Assembly: GCA_009801015.1 (NCBI GenBank)
Contig: VHZZ01006172.1
Coordinates: 45,328-72,286 of the forward strand
Reading direction: 5' to 3'
DNA: 26,959 bases
Source of the DNA: Silene noctiflora
Taxonomy: Eukaryota > Streptophyta > Magnoliopsida > Caryophyllales > Caryophyllaceae
Shown in pieces: positions 1 through 9,062 of this stretch; the stretch's first letter is position 1, and each line of letters starts with the position of its first letter. Both the position numbers and the translations under genes were made by a program. Below the pieces are notes generated by a model, which ran no database searches, was not told the DNA's origin, and saw only the letters and a program-made list of their open reading frames with translations.

Positions 1-117
1 TCTTGACCTGTATTCTGACCCTAACCCGACCCGTGACCCGTATAACCCGGCCCGTATTCTGACCCGACCCGTATGACCCGACCCGGGACCCGACCCGCCC
101 GACCCGTTTGACTGATC
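1..117. repeat. GACCCG-rich degenerate tandem repeat
   Basis: The first 117 bases consist of imperfect repeats of words such as GACCCGACCC, GACCCGTAT and AACCCG. The stretch is much richer in GC than its AT-rich surroundings and codes for nothing. Related, more decayed stretches occur at about 12000-12096, 13050-13510 and 14868-14920, so this is a dispersed repeat and not a single-locus microsatellite. It may continue to the left of the window. Confidence 0.75.
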
Positions 118-184
118 TAGACTTACATCAGTACCATTATCTTAGATTGAAATTACACTAAAATTAATTGAACGACTTAACTTT

Positions 185-365
185 GGTAAACCTCACCTAG
201 CTTAACTAAACTAAACTTGCTTAACTTTAGTAAAATTAAATTAACTTAATTTATCGTTAACTTACCTTAAAAAGTTAAGTTAAACTTAATTTAAACGAAC
301 ATAGAGAACCCGAAATAAACTGTATTAAACTCTACTAAACTAAACTGAATGAAACATAATAAACC
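185..365. repeat. AACTAAACT-rich dispersed repeat
   Basis: This stretch is built from repeats of short words such as TTAACTAAACTAAACTT, TTAACTTTAG and CTACTAAACTAAACTGAATG. The same word family appears at 6433-6550 (opposite orientation) and at 17430-17525 plus 18226-18296. No coding potential is seen. The class is unknown; it may be the inside of a non-autonomous DNA transposon. Confidence 0.5.
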
Positions 366-446
366 AAAATTAAAACAAAAAGTATGCAATTATTATCATC
401 TCTACATCACCCTTTTAAGTTTTTTCCTTGACAATTCTATAAGAGT

Positions 447-641
447 AGTCCATAGCAGTGGTGGAGCTAGGGGGGCTAGCAGGGGCGGTCGCCCCCCCTA
501 ACAGATGAAATTTTCGAATTTTTTAGTTAAAAATTTCGAATTTTTTTCGAGTGTATTTTATTTTATTATCATTCCGCTCCCTAAAATTTTTTGCCCCCCC
601 TAAGCTTGAATTCTAACTCCGACACTGGTCGACAGTCCATA
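447..641. mobile_element. hAT-like MITE with 8-bp target-site duplication
   Basis: AGTCCATA occurs at 447-454 and again at 634-641, bracketing a 179-bp element at 455-633. The element ends are imperfect inverted repeats: left GCAGTGGTGGAGCTAG, right (reverse complement) CAGTGTCGGAGTTAG. The inside has a C-run and G-run pair (GGGGGG near 470, CCCCCC near 494 and 595) and AT-rich filler. An 8-bp duplication with CAGTG-type ends is typical of hAT elements. There is no transposase, so it is non-autonomous. Related sequence is seen at 9546-9623, 11467-11530, 13557-13584 and 16405-16568. Confidence 0.75.
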
Positions 642-1625
642 CTCCTTACTATATAAGTTTCAAGTCTTTTGCGTCGGCCATCACAATTCATAAACTACTA
701 GTACCGTTAATTTGTGATTTATATTTGTAAAATTTGTACTCAACTTTGTTGCAATCAAAAGTTGAAATGGTATAATTTCTAATCACATGCTCACCATTCA
801 ACCTCCTCCTAAGTCTTTCTTATGTTTAGAGTTTAGACTAACTATTCACATAATCATTAAACTAATTGAAGTCCTAATTTCCAACATAATCTTGGGAAGT
901 TGGTAACAATTACCATGCAAGTTAGTCCCTAAGTCATAATATAGAGTATATTAATGCACCAATCATGGATGACTATCATTTTGTACGTGCATATGAGATT
1001 ATGAGAGTAATACAAAAGTTATCTACTCAATTGTAAACTTTCACTTTTCTTTTTTCAACTTGATTATACATAAAATTTTGAATTCATGGTTATTCCTCTT
1101 TTCCTATTATATTAAAAGATCTAGCTAAATTAACGAACCGACTTAGGCCGATCAACCTCGCAGGTCATCATTCCCAAGGCTCACTCAACATGACCCCTTA
1201 ACACTGGTTGACTAACACAACCCCACATTTCCGGCATAATAACTCATCCGTGTCAGCCAAAAAAATAAAAAAAAAATAAAAAAGGTAGCCAGATAGGGCA
1301 ACTAGCGCAGGCTGGTCTAGGGTCATGCATAAATCAACCCGAGCAAGTCTAGTTATTTACTTAATTTGTACACATATATGCAATTAAAATATTTTTTAAC
1401 TCGATCAATATATATCTTTTCTTGACCTCATTTCCTATTACAAGCTTCATATTTCGACAACGAAATTAATTTTTATTACAAAGTTATTAGAAAAAGTAGC
1501 TACTAATTATAGTCTAGTTTATTTAGAAAGAAACCCAAATTTGTTTATGCTTTTCAAACACTAGTGTGAATTTTCAAACAATTAGTATTCTAAATTTGAC
1601 AAAAGAGACTCAAATGCTCTTACAT
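642..1625. other. Intergenic DNA upstream of the PADRE gene
   Basis: No coding sequence or structured RNA was recognised. The stretch is AT-rich, with an A-run/TAAAA tract near 1259-1285 and a short GC-richer patch (about 1130-1345) that looks like decayed GACCCG-type repeat. The right part presumably holds the distal promoter of the gene starting at 1793, but no specific element can be supported. Confidence 0.5.
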
Positions 1626-1633
1626 GCATATAT
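1626..1633 (+). promoter_or_regulatory. Possible TATA box of the PADRE gene
   Basis: GCATATATG lies about 165 bases before the start codon at 1793. If used, it would place transcription start near 1660 and give a 5' leader of about 130 bases. A second candidate, CTTATAATCC, lies at about 1654-1663. Only position and base composition support this. Confidence 0.3.
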
Positions 1634-1792
1634 GTCTCTATCGAGCATCCACCCTTATAATCCAATTCATCCTTCCTAACTTTTTTGATAAAAAGGAGTC
1701 ATTCTAAGTGCAAACAATCACCCACTCTTCAACCAAATAAACTTCTTACTCCCAACACTTTTTCTCCATTTTTTCTTGTTATTTTTCACAAA

Positions 1793-2941
1793 ATGGGTAA
1801 CACTCTAGGAGGAAAAAAAACTACAAAAATCATGAAAATAAATGGTGAAACAATCAAGCTTAAGACACCAATTAAGGTTGGTGATGTAGTAAAGGATTAC
1901 CCGGGTCATGTGGTGCTGGATTCCGAGGCTGTAAAGCACTACGGAATCAGAGCAAAACCACTTGACCCGTTTTTGAATCTAGAGCCTAAACGGCTCTACT
2001 TTCTAGTGGAACTTCCTAAGTTATCACAGGATCACCAGCACAGAGTCCCCAGAAGGGTTCGGTCTGGGATTCAAATGTCTGCCAGAGACCGTCTTGAGAG
2101 CTTATTACTCTCAAGACGGTCTGTGTCAGACCTGTCTATCATGGGACCTGCCACCAGAATAGAAGTTGACGGGTCCCATGGTAGCATGAACGCCTCTGCG
2201 GGACTCAGGGTTAAAATGAGGCTCCCTAAGGCCGAAGTCGAGAGGTTAATGAGCCAGAGTAAAAATCGAGATGAGATGGTTGAGAACATTATGAATATGT
2301 ATTCATCTAAATTGAGTCAAGAATCTCAAAATGGTTCAAGAAATGATCATGTATTGCATGGGATTCAAAGTGAAAAGAGTAGTTTGAAGGGTAAAGAGAT
2401 TGTCAACGGTGATAGTTATTTTGTTCGATCATTTGGTCGTAGTCGAGCAGGTGACAAGGTGCGTAAAGTTTACATTTTTTCATTTTTCACTTTTTCTACC
2501 TTAATTTCAAGGTCTTTAATTGTTTGTTCTTACGTTTCATGGAGTATATTTTTTCGAGTAAATCGCTTAAGAGACGGTTTCATATCAAAATAATATGAGA
2601 CAAGACATAAAACACACTAATATATAATAAAAAAAAATGGAAAAATAAAAGTAAAGAAATAACCACGTTATGTAAAGAAATAACCCGTCAATTTGGTACC
2701 CGTCTTCTCAAAGTGACGGATACCTTCCGTCACAAATGAGAATTGCCCTAACATTATCATGAGACTGTCTCGTAGAAAAATTAATGTATTTTTTCTCTAA
2801 TTTTAAAATCATAATAGAAATGACGTTTTCACTTGCTTAAACATTTACGTGTACCTTTTTTCTTTACAGTGGAATCATAATTACAAAATTTTTGGCGATG
2901 ACATACGGTTATTCATAGTACATTATTCCATACATAACTAA
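1793..2941 (+). CDS. PADRE (DUF4228) domain protein, At1g66480-like
   Basis: The likely start is the ATG at 1793, not the upstream in-frame ATG at 1685: the protein then begins MGNTLGGKKT, as in this plant family, with Gly2 suited to N-myristoylation. Exon 1 (1793-2458) encodes 222 residues. They include the family motifs MKINGET (14-20), VVKDYPGHVVL (32-42), AVKHYGIRAKPL (46-57), PKRLYFLVELPK (65-76), MSARDRLESLLLSRRSVSDL (95-114) and LRVKMRLPKAEVERLM (138-153). A donor site AAG|GTGCGT follows at 2459. The best acceptor I see is TTTCTTTACAG ending at 2869; it opens a 24-codon exon (2870-2941) starting Trp-Asn-His and ending TAA, for a 245-residue protein. Family members often end in a Trp-containing tail, which loosely supports this exon. 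If the intron is not removed, translation stops at 2591. The biochemical role is unknown; the family is linked to stress and pathogen responses. Family call firm, exon 2 tentative. Confidence 0.82.
2086..2122 (+). other. Perfect 15-bp stem-loop inside the PADRE coding exon
   Basis: AGACCGTCTTGAGAG (2086-2100) is followed by a 7-base loop and then its exact reverse complement CTCTCAAGACGGTCT (2108-2122). The stem encodes the conserved DRLES...SRRSVSD segment, so protein constraint and RNA structure overlap. A second, weaker hairpin follows: CATGGGACC near 2140 against GGTCCCATG near 2172. Confidence 0.8.
2571..2771. mobile_element. Candidate MITE in the PADRE intron
   Basis: The left end GAGACGGTTTCAT (2571-2583) is close to the reverse complement of the right end ATGAGACTGTCTC (2759-2771). 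The inside is AT-rich with a GACGGATACCTTCCGTC hairpin near 2715-2735. It lies inside the proposed intron 2459-2869. No clear target-site duplication is seen, so the superfamily is open. Confidence 0.45.
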
Positions 2942-3304
2942 TTACCAGTCTCAAACCTTATTTAAATCTATACTTATATATACAACCGTCTTATTTAAAT
3001 TTCGAGCACGCTTTTCGACAACTTCTCGTGAGCACTCAATATCCAGGATATTTTATTATTCAAATGCATGATGAAAAGAAACCTAAAAAAATGGCGTCTT
3101 GTAAATAATCCTTATCTTAAGGAAAAGACAAGGGGTAGTGGAAACTTACTAATCCCATTAAAGTGTGAACAACACTTTACTATTAGCTCCACCAAACCCT
3201 TGCTTCTTAAATGGAATAATTAAGGTTTTTATTTTATGTCATGCATACGTCATATATTATGTCAAATTCCACAAACTTCACAGAACATTTTACTACTAAG
3301 TTTG
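2942..3304. other. Intergenic DNA after the PADRE gene
   Basis: AT-rich and without coding potential; it presumably holds the 3' untranslated region and terminator of the PADRE gene. No polyadenylation signal stands out clearly. Confidence 0.4.
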
Positions 3305-3519
3305 TACTCCCTCCGTCCCGGTCATTTATTGTCCTTTTTCATTTTGGGGTGTCTCAGTCATTTGTTGTCCTTTCTATTTTAGGATTGCATTTGATGAGTA
3401 ATTTGATCTTTCACCTTCAATTTTAGTCCACTTGTCATGTTATAATTGGCCCCCTCCTCTTTCTTTGGTCTTTGTGCCAAAACCAAAGGACAACAAATGA
3501 CCGGGACAGAGAGGGAGTA
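3305..3519. mobile_element. Stowaway MITE (Tc1/mariner type), 211 bp
   Basis: The element (3307-3517) is flanked by TA on both sides (3305-3306, 3518-3519). The left end CTCCCTCCGTCCCGGTCATT matches the reverse complement of the right end across about 30 bases (CTCCCTCTCTGTCCCGGTCA, then TTTGTTGTCCTTT), with a 2-base insertion. CTCCCTCCGT ends with a TA duplication define plant Stowaway MITEs. The 61-codon reading frame across its left half is not a gene. Confidence 0.9.
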
Positions 3520-3930
3520 TATAATAATAATAATAGTTGATTAAGACAAAAAAAATAAAAAAAAAGAGCAAAGGACAATTTTATGTGCCTATAAGGTGGA
3601 ACAAATTGAAGTGACCTTTCTAATTTCAAAACCTTAGCTTTTTCGTTTGTCTTTCTCTTTCAAGTTAATAATGAAAGGACTTTGAACATAAAATGTCGGA
3701 AAGAAAAATAGATAACGCTTGTTTGTGAGTTTTAACAATGCTACATTTTTAGGGATTAAACATGAGACTTCTCATTAATAAACTAGGATAACTTCTTACC
3801 GTTGTCCCGTTGATCTAAGTGCTTATAGCTATTATAAGTTATGAGTATCTTTATAATAGTGGGTAGTAAATATAAGAATAAAAATCTGGTAATAAAAACT
3901 CATGGCACGTACGGAAGATATATAATAAAA

Positions 3931-4442
3931 TCTCCCTTACTACTAAAAGAGTAAAAATCTCAATAGTTTTCCTTCCAAAAGAAATTTGACTAAATAAAGA
4001 AACAAGACTCTATTTGTGTTAAATTATTATAATCTTTCTTTTAGCTAAATTATAATCTTTTAATTAAAATAAAACAAAATTGGTATAAATATATAAAATT
4101 AGTATATGAAAAACCAATAAATGGATATTATTAATTTCGTATAAAAAAACTTACCACGTACTTAATTTGTATAAAAAAAAATTATAAACTGATATTATTA
4201 ATTTGTGACAAAAAGATATCTAAAATTATTAGAGAAAATTTATAAATTGAAATCATTAGTTTTGTGGTATAAAAAATTCATTAAAATACACATTTTATGA
4301 CTTTACTCAATTCTTTTGATTAGTTTTCCATTCATATTAAAATATGAAAAATTAATAATATGTCAATTTTAAGTCTATAAATAACACCATTATAAATAAA
4401 GAATCTATAAATACTGCACATGCATGCGCAAATCCATACTAA
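3931..4442 (+). mobile_element. Non-autonomous Helitron, copy 1
   Basis: The 5' end TCTCCCTTACTACTAAAAGA follows an A. The 3' end has the imperfect palindrome TGCACATGCATGCGCA, then AATCCATACTAA followed by T. This gives the A|TC...CTRR|T layout of plant Helitrons. It is 512 bp, strongly AT-rich and has no Rep/helicase. Much of its length aligns with the element at 20411-20985: shared blocks include TAAATTATTAT, GATATTATTAATTT, GAGAAAATTTATAAATT, TTCATTAAAATACA and TTTTGATTAGTTTTCCATT. Confidence 0.75.
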
Positions 4443-4926
4443 TTACTAAAAATAGATTAAAAATAACTTTCCCGATAAAAAAACATTTTCAAATACACAT
4501 ATTACACAACATCATCGTATTATTATTACAACGGTTCATGTCTTTTTCGAAGTAAAATGTATTTGTCGTTATTACGATTTACGACTAGTTGATGACCCGT
4601 AATTTATGCGATTGAAATACTGAATGAAATTTTCTTATAATTGTATAATATTTCTTCCTACTAAATAAGCTTAATATTATATATTTGTATGTGTTGCTAG
4701 ATTTTTTTAGATATTATGTAACTATCTGATAGATATGGTATCAAGCTGAATTGTCATAAAATTGAGGGAGTCCAAGTAAATGTAGCCGTCTTACGTTACT
4801 CATGAACCATATACTTTTATAACAGAAAATATGTCAAAATCTAATACATGACAAAATTACCAGAAAATCATGGCCTTGTCGTCAAACATGATAAATCATA
4901 AACAACTCTTAATTCCCATATTCAAC
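4443..4926. other. AT-rich intergenic DNA
   Basis: No gene, RNA or repeat structure was recognised here apart from general AT-richness. Confidence 0.5.
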
Positions 4927-5151
4927 AAACTTCTGCTCAACTAACCAAAGTTGGCTGGTATGAGTGGTAAGAGCTCTCATCTCTTAAATAAGTGGTCAGG
5001 GGTTCGATTCCTGACTCTTACGAATGAAAAGACCAAACTTGGGAGAGGTCAACCCATTAAATTGCCTTCAGTACCCCCGAAGGAGATTGCCCCAGCTGTC
5101 GGTAGGGGATACTCCTGGTCAACACAAAAAAAAAAAAACTTCTGCTCAACT
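4927..5151 (+). mobile_element. tRNA-derived SINE with 16-bp target-site duplication
   Basis: AAACTTCTGCTCAACT occurs at 4927-4942 and again at 5136-5151. Between them lies a 193-bp element with a tRNA-like head: A-box region TGGTATGAGTGGTAAGAG (4956-4973) and a perfect B box GGTTCGATTCC (5001-5011). A unique body follows, ending GGTAGGGGATACTCCTGGTC, and a poly(A) tail. Pol III boxes, A-tail and direct repeats mark a SINE, mobilised by a LINE enzyme. The little-decayed duplication suggests a recent insertion. The 89-codon reading frame across it is not a gene. A second, broken copy lies at 16361-17022. Confidence 0.9.
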
Positions 5152-5349
5152 TCATTTCTTTTTTTGTTTATAATTTGCACTACGTTCCCAGATTTTAGGT
5201 ACGACCGTCTTATAACATAAATGATTTAAAAAGAAAAAAACCCAAAGTTTACATTTTATTATATTCATATTTCGGTTTTATTTTGACTACCTGGTCTCAT
5301 AGAACAATTTGTGATTTACTTATATATTATGACAAATTAATTTATCAAG

Positions 5350-5472
5350 CAGATGTCATATAATTTAATTGGTAAAATTATCAGAGGTAATTGATACTTA
5401 TAACCTAGATTCGAATTTTACCAGCATTAAAATTACCCTTTTAACTCCCTTTGAAAAAAAAAAAAACACATT
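5350..5472 (+). mobile_element. Decayed SINE-like element
   Basis: TAATTTAATTGGTAAAATTA (A-box-like, near 5361) and AGATTCGAATTTTACC (B-box-like, near 5408) are followed by a 13-A tract near 5454-5466. The spacing of the boxes fits a tRNA-derived head, but of a different family from the element at 4943. A target-site duplication is unclear (ACAAATTAA before, ACACATTAA after). Confidence 0.45.
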
Positions 5473-5699
5473 AACCTATTAATATGTTCGTTATAAAGAT
5501 CTTTTTATAAGCAGGAGAAGTTATTTAGTGATATCGATGTCTTTGTTTTATGATTTTACATAATTCTTATGTAATTTCATTTTATACAAGACTTTTTATC
5601 GGGATTTTATTAATTGGATTTTTGAAAGTGGCGGGTTTTTCCATTAGAAAAAATCACGCAAGTAGTTAATTATCTACAATCTACTAGTACTATTATGCA

Positions 5700-5782
5700 T
5701 TTATGCTGACAAAATTATTTTTATGATGACAAATAATTTTATTTTTATGCTGACAAATAATTTTATTTTTGTGATGACAGAA
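5700..5782. repeat. Minisatellite, about 4 units of 20-25 bp
   Basis: Units of the form TATGCTGACAAATAATTTTA are repeated with small changes (GCTGACAAA, GATGACAAAT, GCTGACAAAT, GATGACAGAAA). It is AT-rich and non-coding. Confidence 0.7.
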
Positions 5783-6173
5783 ACGAGTAGGTTTTATGCC
5801 GATCCGTGAAGGTGAGATTGGCGTAGCTATTGCCACTTGATATACAATCAATTTTTGGATCCTTGGACGCAGCCCAATAACGAAAGACAGAAAGAAGGCC
5901 CAAGGCCCATTGGAGATAGAATTTAAAATCGCTCACATATAAAACCGTCTCATGCTTAAAACCCATCAAATAACGTGGAACGCCTTGAAACTTTATAACG
6001 TCGAATTAATGGCTAACATATTTAGATAGGTCAGTCGTCATTATAAAGTATGAGGTTGTCGAAGTAAAATATATCCGTGTTTATATTTGGACTCGTATTA
6101 TTTTGAGTCTGTCATTCTAAACGTCAGTCTTAAAAATGATTAGTTCAAGCTTATATTAGCAAAGATTAGTAGA
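5783..6173. other. Intergenic DNA
   Basis: No gene was recognised. A 68-codon open frame on the minus strand has no familiar domain and is taken as chance. Confidence 0.4.
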
Positions 6174-6268
6174 TACTTCTTCCGTATCAATTATTTATTT
6201 ATCTTTGATTAAAAATATTTCTCACATAGAATATAAAAGATAAACTAATGATTGAGACGGAAAAAGTA
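6174..6268. mobile_element. Short Stowaway-type MITE, about 91 bp
   Basis: TA flanks at 6174-6175 and 6267-6268 enclose 6176-6266. The left end CTTCTTCCGTATCAATTATT pairs with the reverse complement of the right end (CTTTTTCCGTCTCAATCATT). It is a decayed member of the CTCCCTCCGT class. Confidence 0.75.
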
Positions 6269-6432
6269 ATTAATTAGCTTAGATTACATAAGTTTGGTGG
6301 GTTGATTTGTCAATATTGGCACGAAGACGGTTCTTTTCGTTGAGATCTTAATACTACGAAGTATTGTTTTAGAAGTTCTCTTGTCACGAAAATAGAGTAT
6401 ATATATGTATAAATAAAGACGTTAATCACTTA

Positions 6433-6550
6433 TGTCCTGTTTTTTTGACTTAATTTAAGTTCATTTCAGTTTAATTTTAGCTCATTTCAGTTCAAATCAT
6501 TAAATTCGGTTCAGTTTAGACAATTTCATTTTAAAAGAACCGCCTTAGTA
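6433..6550. repeat. TTCAGTTCA-rich dispersed element
   Basis: Repeats of TTCATTTCAG, TTTAGCTCATTTCAGTTCA and TTCGGTTCAGTTTAG lie between GTCCTGTTTTTTTGACTT and AAAAGAACCGCC. The two ends are roughly inverted (GTCCTGTTTTT versus GGCGGTTCTTTT), suggesting a small non-autonomous DNA element of the same family as 185-365 and 17430-18296. Confidence 0.5.
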
Positions 6551-6565
6551 TAATTTGTGCATGAT

Positions 6566-6874
6566 AAAAAAGACTACGTATCGAAAGCGATTGCATCAAC
6601 ATTATTGAAGACTTAAAGATTCGAAAACGTGGTCGTAGCGATATTTGCCTAGTTTATCAAGACATTTTTTCTTTATGTAGTTGGTTTGATGATACGGAGT
6701 ACTTCTTTTGCTTTTACGAGTAGGAACAATAATAGGTTAGCTCATGCATTTGCTCGGACATCTTATGCTGGAGTGACTCCGTACCAGATTTTTTTAGCAT
6801 GTATTGCTGCGATTGATTTAAGGAATTAACCCCCTATCGGGTTTTCAAAAGAAAAAAAAAAAAGACTACGTATC
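6566..6874 (+). mobile_element. 5'-truncated LINE with target-site duplication
   Basis: AAAAAAGACTACGTATC is present at 6566-6582 and 6858-6874. The enclosed piece ends in an A-rich tail (about 6848-6863). Near its 3' end one frame reads SRNNNRLAHAFARTSYAG followed by a stop codon, which resembles the RNase H-like C-terminus of plant L1-type LINEs (…N.LAH.FAR…). Only about 275 bases remain, so it is a dead-on-arrival copy. Confidence 0.7.
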
Positions 6875-7590
6875 TATCGCCATCTTCGTTTAATCATTTT
6901 AACTCTATTTTATAGTTTCAACGACAAGTTAACTACTTCAAGAAATTGATGGCAATAAAATAAAATTAAAATATATGAGGCTAAGATATGTTTAAATAAG
7001 TTAGAAACCAATTTTGGCAACTCGTAACAACCTATAATTCGAGAAATTTGTAATTTTTTCTCCTTTAATAGTTGTAAAACGATGTAATTACATTTAACAA
7101 AAATAAAGGCATTAATATTTCTAAATTGTCAACTAATATTGGTTATCGGACGATATTCATTACCCGAAGAGTAATAAGAAACGGAGTAACGTTAAAATGA
7201 TCGTTTTCTTAATGACGTGTTAGCGTGACACACTTGGAACATGAACTTTACGAACTCAGTTTGTGAATACCACATGACTTTATTAACTAACCTAGTTGAC
7301 ATTTGCATCAAGAAATTTTTATTATAGAACTGACATAATCAGTAAACCGTAAACAAAAAGAATTACAACCAATATTTTTTAAACTCATGACAAACCAAAT
7401 CTTTCAATAAAATCAATCAAAAAAAATACAGCAACGATAGCACAGAGTACAATTTACTGAATCAAAGTTTTAAAATACAAATAAGAAAAAAATCGGTCCA
7501 AATGTAATGAATTTCAGTGTCACCATACTCGCAAAATATATTGTAATACCGAGACTCAGTATCACCCTCTATCACCCCCGCAGTTGTTCT
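6875..7590. other. Intergenic DNA, 3' flank of the phytocyanin gene
   Basis: AT-rich, with no coding sequence recognised. The right part must hold the 3' untranslated region of the minus-strand gene ending at 7591; no canonical AATAAA is obvious on the minus strand. Confidence 0.4.
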
Positions 7591-8926
7591 CTACAACACG
7601 AAAGCGAACAAAGCAACGAAAACAAGTGGCACGCCAAACATCAAATGACCAGCACCAGAAAGACCCATTGCCCCACTGCTCTGTTTCGGAGACAATGCAG
7701 CTGATGAACCGGGTGACATGGCACCAGTAGGGCTCGGACTCGACTGTACGGGTTTTGTAATTATTGGGCTTGTCTTCGGCGTTGTTGGGGCTGGGCTACC
7801 GCTGTCTGCGGCGTTAACTTGTAATTTCATGCCGGCTAAACAGTGTCCAGGTGTGCCGCAAATGAAGTATGTTGCACCTTGCTTTAAGGTAATCGTGGTT
7901 TTGCCGTCAGTGTGGGTTTCGAGGGGATTTCCGGTGTTGCAGTTGTCGTAGTCCGACTTGCTTACTACTAGTACGTTGTGTGTTGAATCGTAGTTGAACA
8001 CTGAAAAGGTAATAAAATACATTGTAGGTTAGATAATTATTTCAGAGTAAATTATACGGAGAATTATATATGTCACGATTATTTTGGGAAATAATTCATA
8101 CCGAGAATTATAAATCATGTGAGCCATTTGTTAAACAGTTTTGTCTCGATAATAAAAGAGCTCGAATGTGACCATCATAAAATAGAATTTTTTGTCAAAA
8201 ATTACCTAATAATATTTACCTCATAAATACTACTTAAAGTTTTTAATTTTGTTAGAAACTACCTAATATTTTATATCTTTTGTCGAACACTACCAAATTG
8301 AAATTAATGAGCAAATTTGCCAAATTTTGTCCAAATTAGCCACAATCTCAGCCAAACTAGTCAAAATTATAGTAAAAAAAATTGAAGTAACTAAGTTAGT
8401 AACTAATCAAAACAGTTCATGGTGGTTAAGTATAGTAAATAGTGTATGTAATATGCCAAAAATAATGTTTTCGAGTTAGAATTTTGTCTAATTTGATCGG
8501 AAATTTCAATTTGGTAATGTTCGACAAAAGTTAAAAAATATTAGGTAATTTCTCGCAAAATTAAAAACTTTAGGTAGTATTTATGAAAATGAGGTAAATA
8601 TTAGGTAGTTTTTGACAAAAAACTCTATAATATACGAGTAAAATGTAAAAATCACGATGAATTTACAAATGGGAAGAATTCTCGAAGAATACCCTAAACA
8701 AATGCCTTTAAACCGAAAAGCAAAACAGGTAAGCAAATAATCGAGATACCAGAAATCGAAACAAACACAATAATGAAAACTTACGTAAGGTAGCACCGGG
8801 TGCGAAAGATTGTGTGGAGTAAGAAGAGTAGCTTTGGCCTAATGCCCAATTAATGGTGGTTTGAGCATTAGCAAATGCAAATGGAGCAACAATTAGCATA
8901 ACAAGAAAATAAGTTCCGAAGGCCAT
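7591..8926 (-). CDS. Phytocyanin (blue copper protein, uclacyanin-like), GPI-anchored
   Basis: Two exons: 8926-8785 and 8000-7591. Donor TTAC|GTAAGT (intron starts 8784) joins acceptor CCTTTTCAG (ends 8001), giving a seamless PGATLLFNYD at the junction and 183 residues in all. Residues 1-21 form a signal peptide ending ANA. The plastocyanin-like domain spans about 22-110, with type 1 copper ligands His55, Cys95, His100 and axial Met105 (C-G-T-P-G-H-C-L-A-G-M), and a likely disulfide Cys68-Cys101. The axial Met fits uclacyanin/plantacyanin types and not stellacyanin (Gln). Residues 115-150 are rich in Pro, Ser and Thr with SP/TP/AP dipeptides, typical of arabinogalactan-type O-glycosylation. 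Residues 164-183 are a hydrophobic GPI-signal tail. The protein probably acts at the outer plasma membrane or cell wall; electron-transfer partners are unknown. The intron holds a large fold-back repeat. Confidence 0.93.
8187..8624. mobile_element. Long-TIR fold-back MITE inside the phytocyanin intron
   Basis: The left arm (about 8187-8330) and right arm (about 8476-8624) are inverted copies: TTTTTTGTCAAAAATTACCT at the left matches the reverse complement of AGGTAGTTTTTGACAAAAAA at the right. The match runs inward through CCTCAT...AAATACTAC, AAGTTTTTAATTTTG, CTTTTGTCGAACA and CAAATTGAAATT. Arms this long (over 120 bp, lightly diverged) suggest a Mutator-like or unclassified fold-back element. 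It takes up more than half of the 784-base intron. Target-site duplication is not resolved. Confidence 0.85.
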
Positions 8927-9054
8927 TTCTGAAAAATAGATCTCTAATAAGACGGAATAAACAAAAAAAAATATATATATATCTCGAAATGTTTATTTAT
9001 TGTTATAGCAAATAAGAGAAATGGAATGTTTAGCTAAGAGGAAAATCGAGCACA

Positions 9055-9062
9055 TTATATAG
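9055..9062 (-). promoter_or_regulatory. TATA box of the phytocyanin gene
   Basis: On the minus strand CTATATAATG lies about 130 bases before the ATG at 8926. Transcription would start near 9025 with a leader of about 100 bases. The match to the plant TATA consensus is good. Confidence 0.6.

Noticed and set aside
1685-1792. Upstream in-frame ATG of the PADRE gene as the true start
   Set aside because: The added 36 residues are low in family similarity, while the MGN start at 1793 matches the conserved N-terminus.
4943-5011. A functional tRNA gene at the A/B boxes
   Set aside because: The head is followed by a SINE body, A-tail and target-site duplication, and no clean cloverleaf with paired acceptor stem can be drawn.
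4951-5220. 89-codon open frame
   Set aside because: It lies across the SINE at 4943-5135, including its B box and A-tail; the reading frame is incidental.
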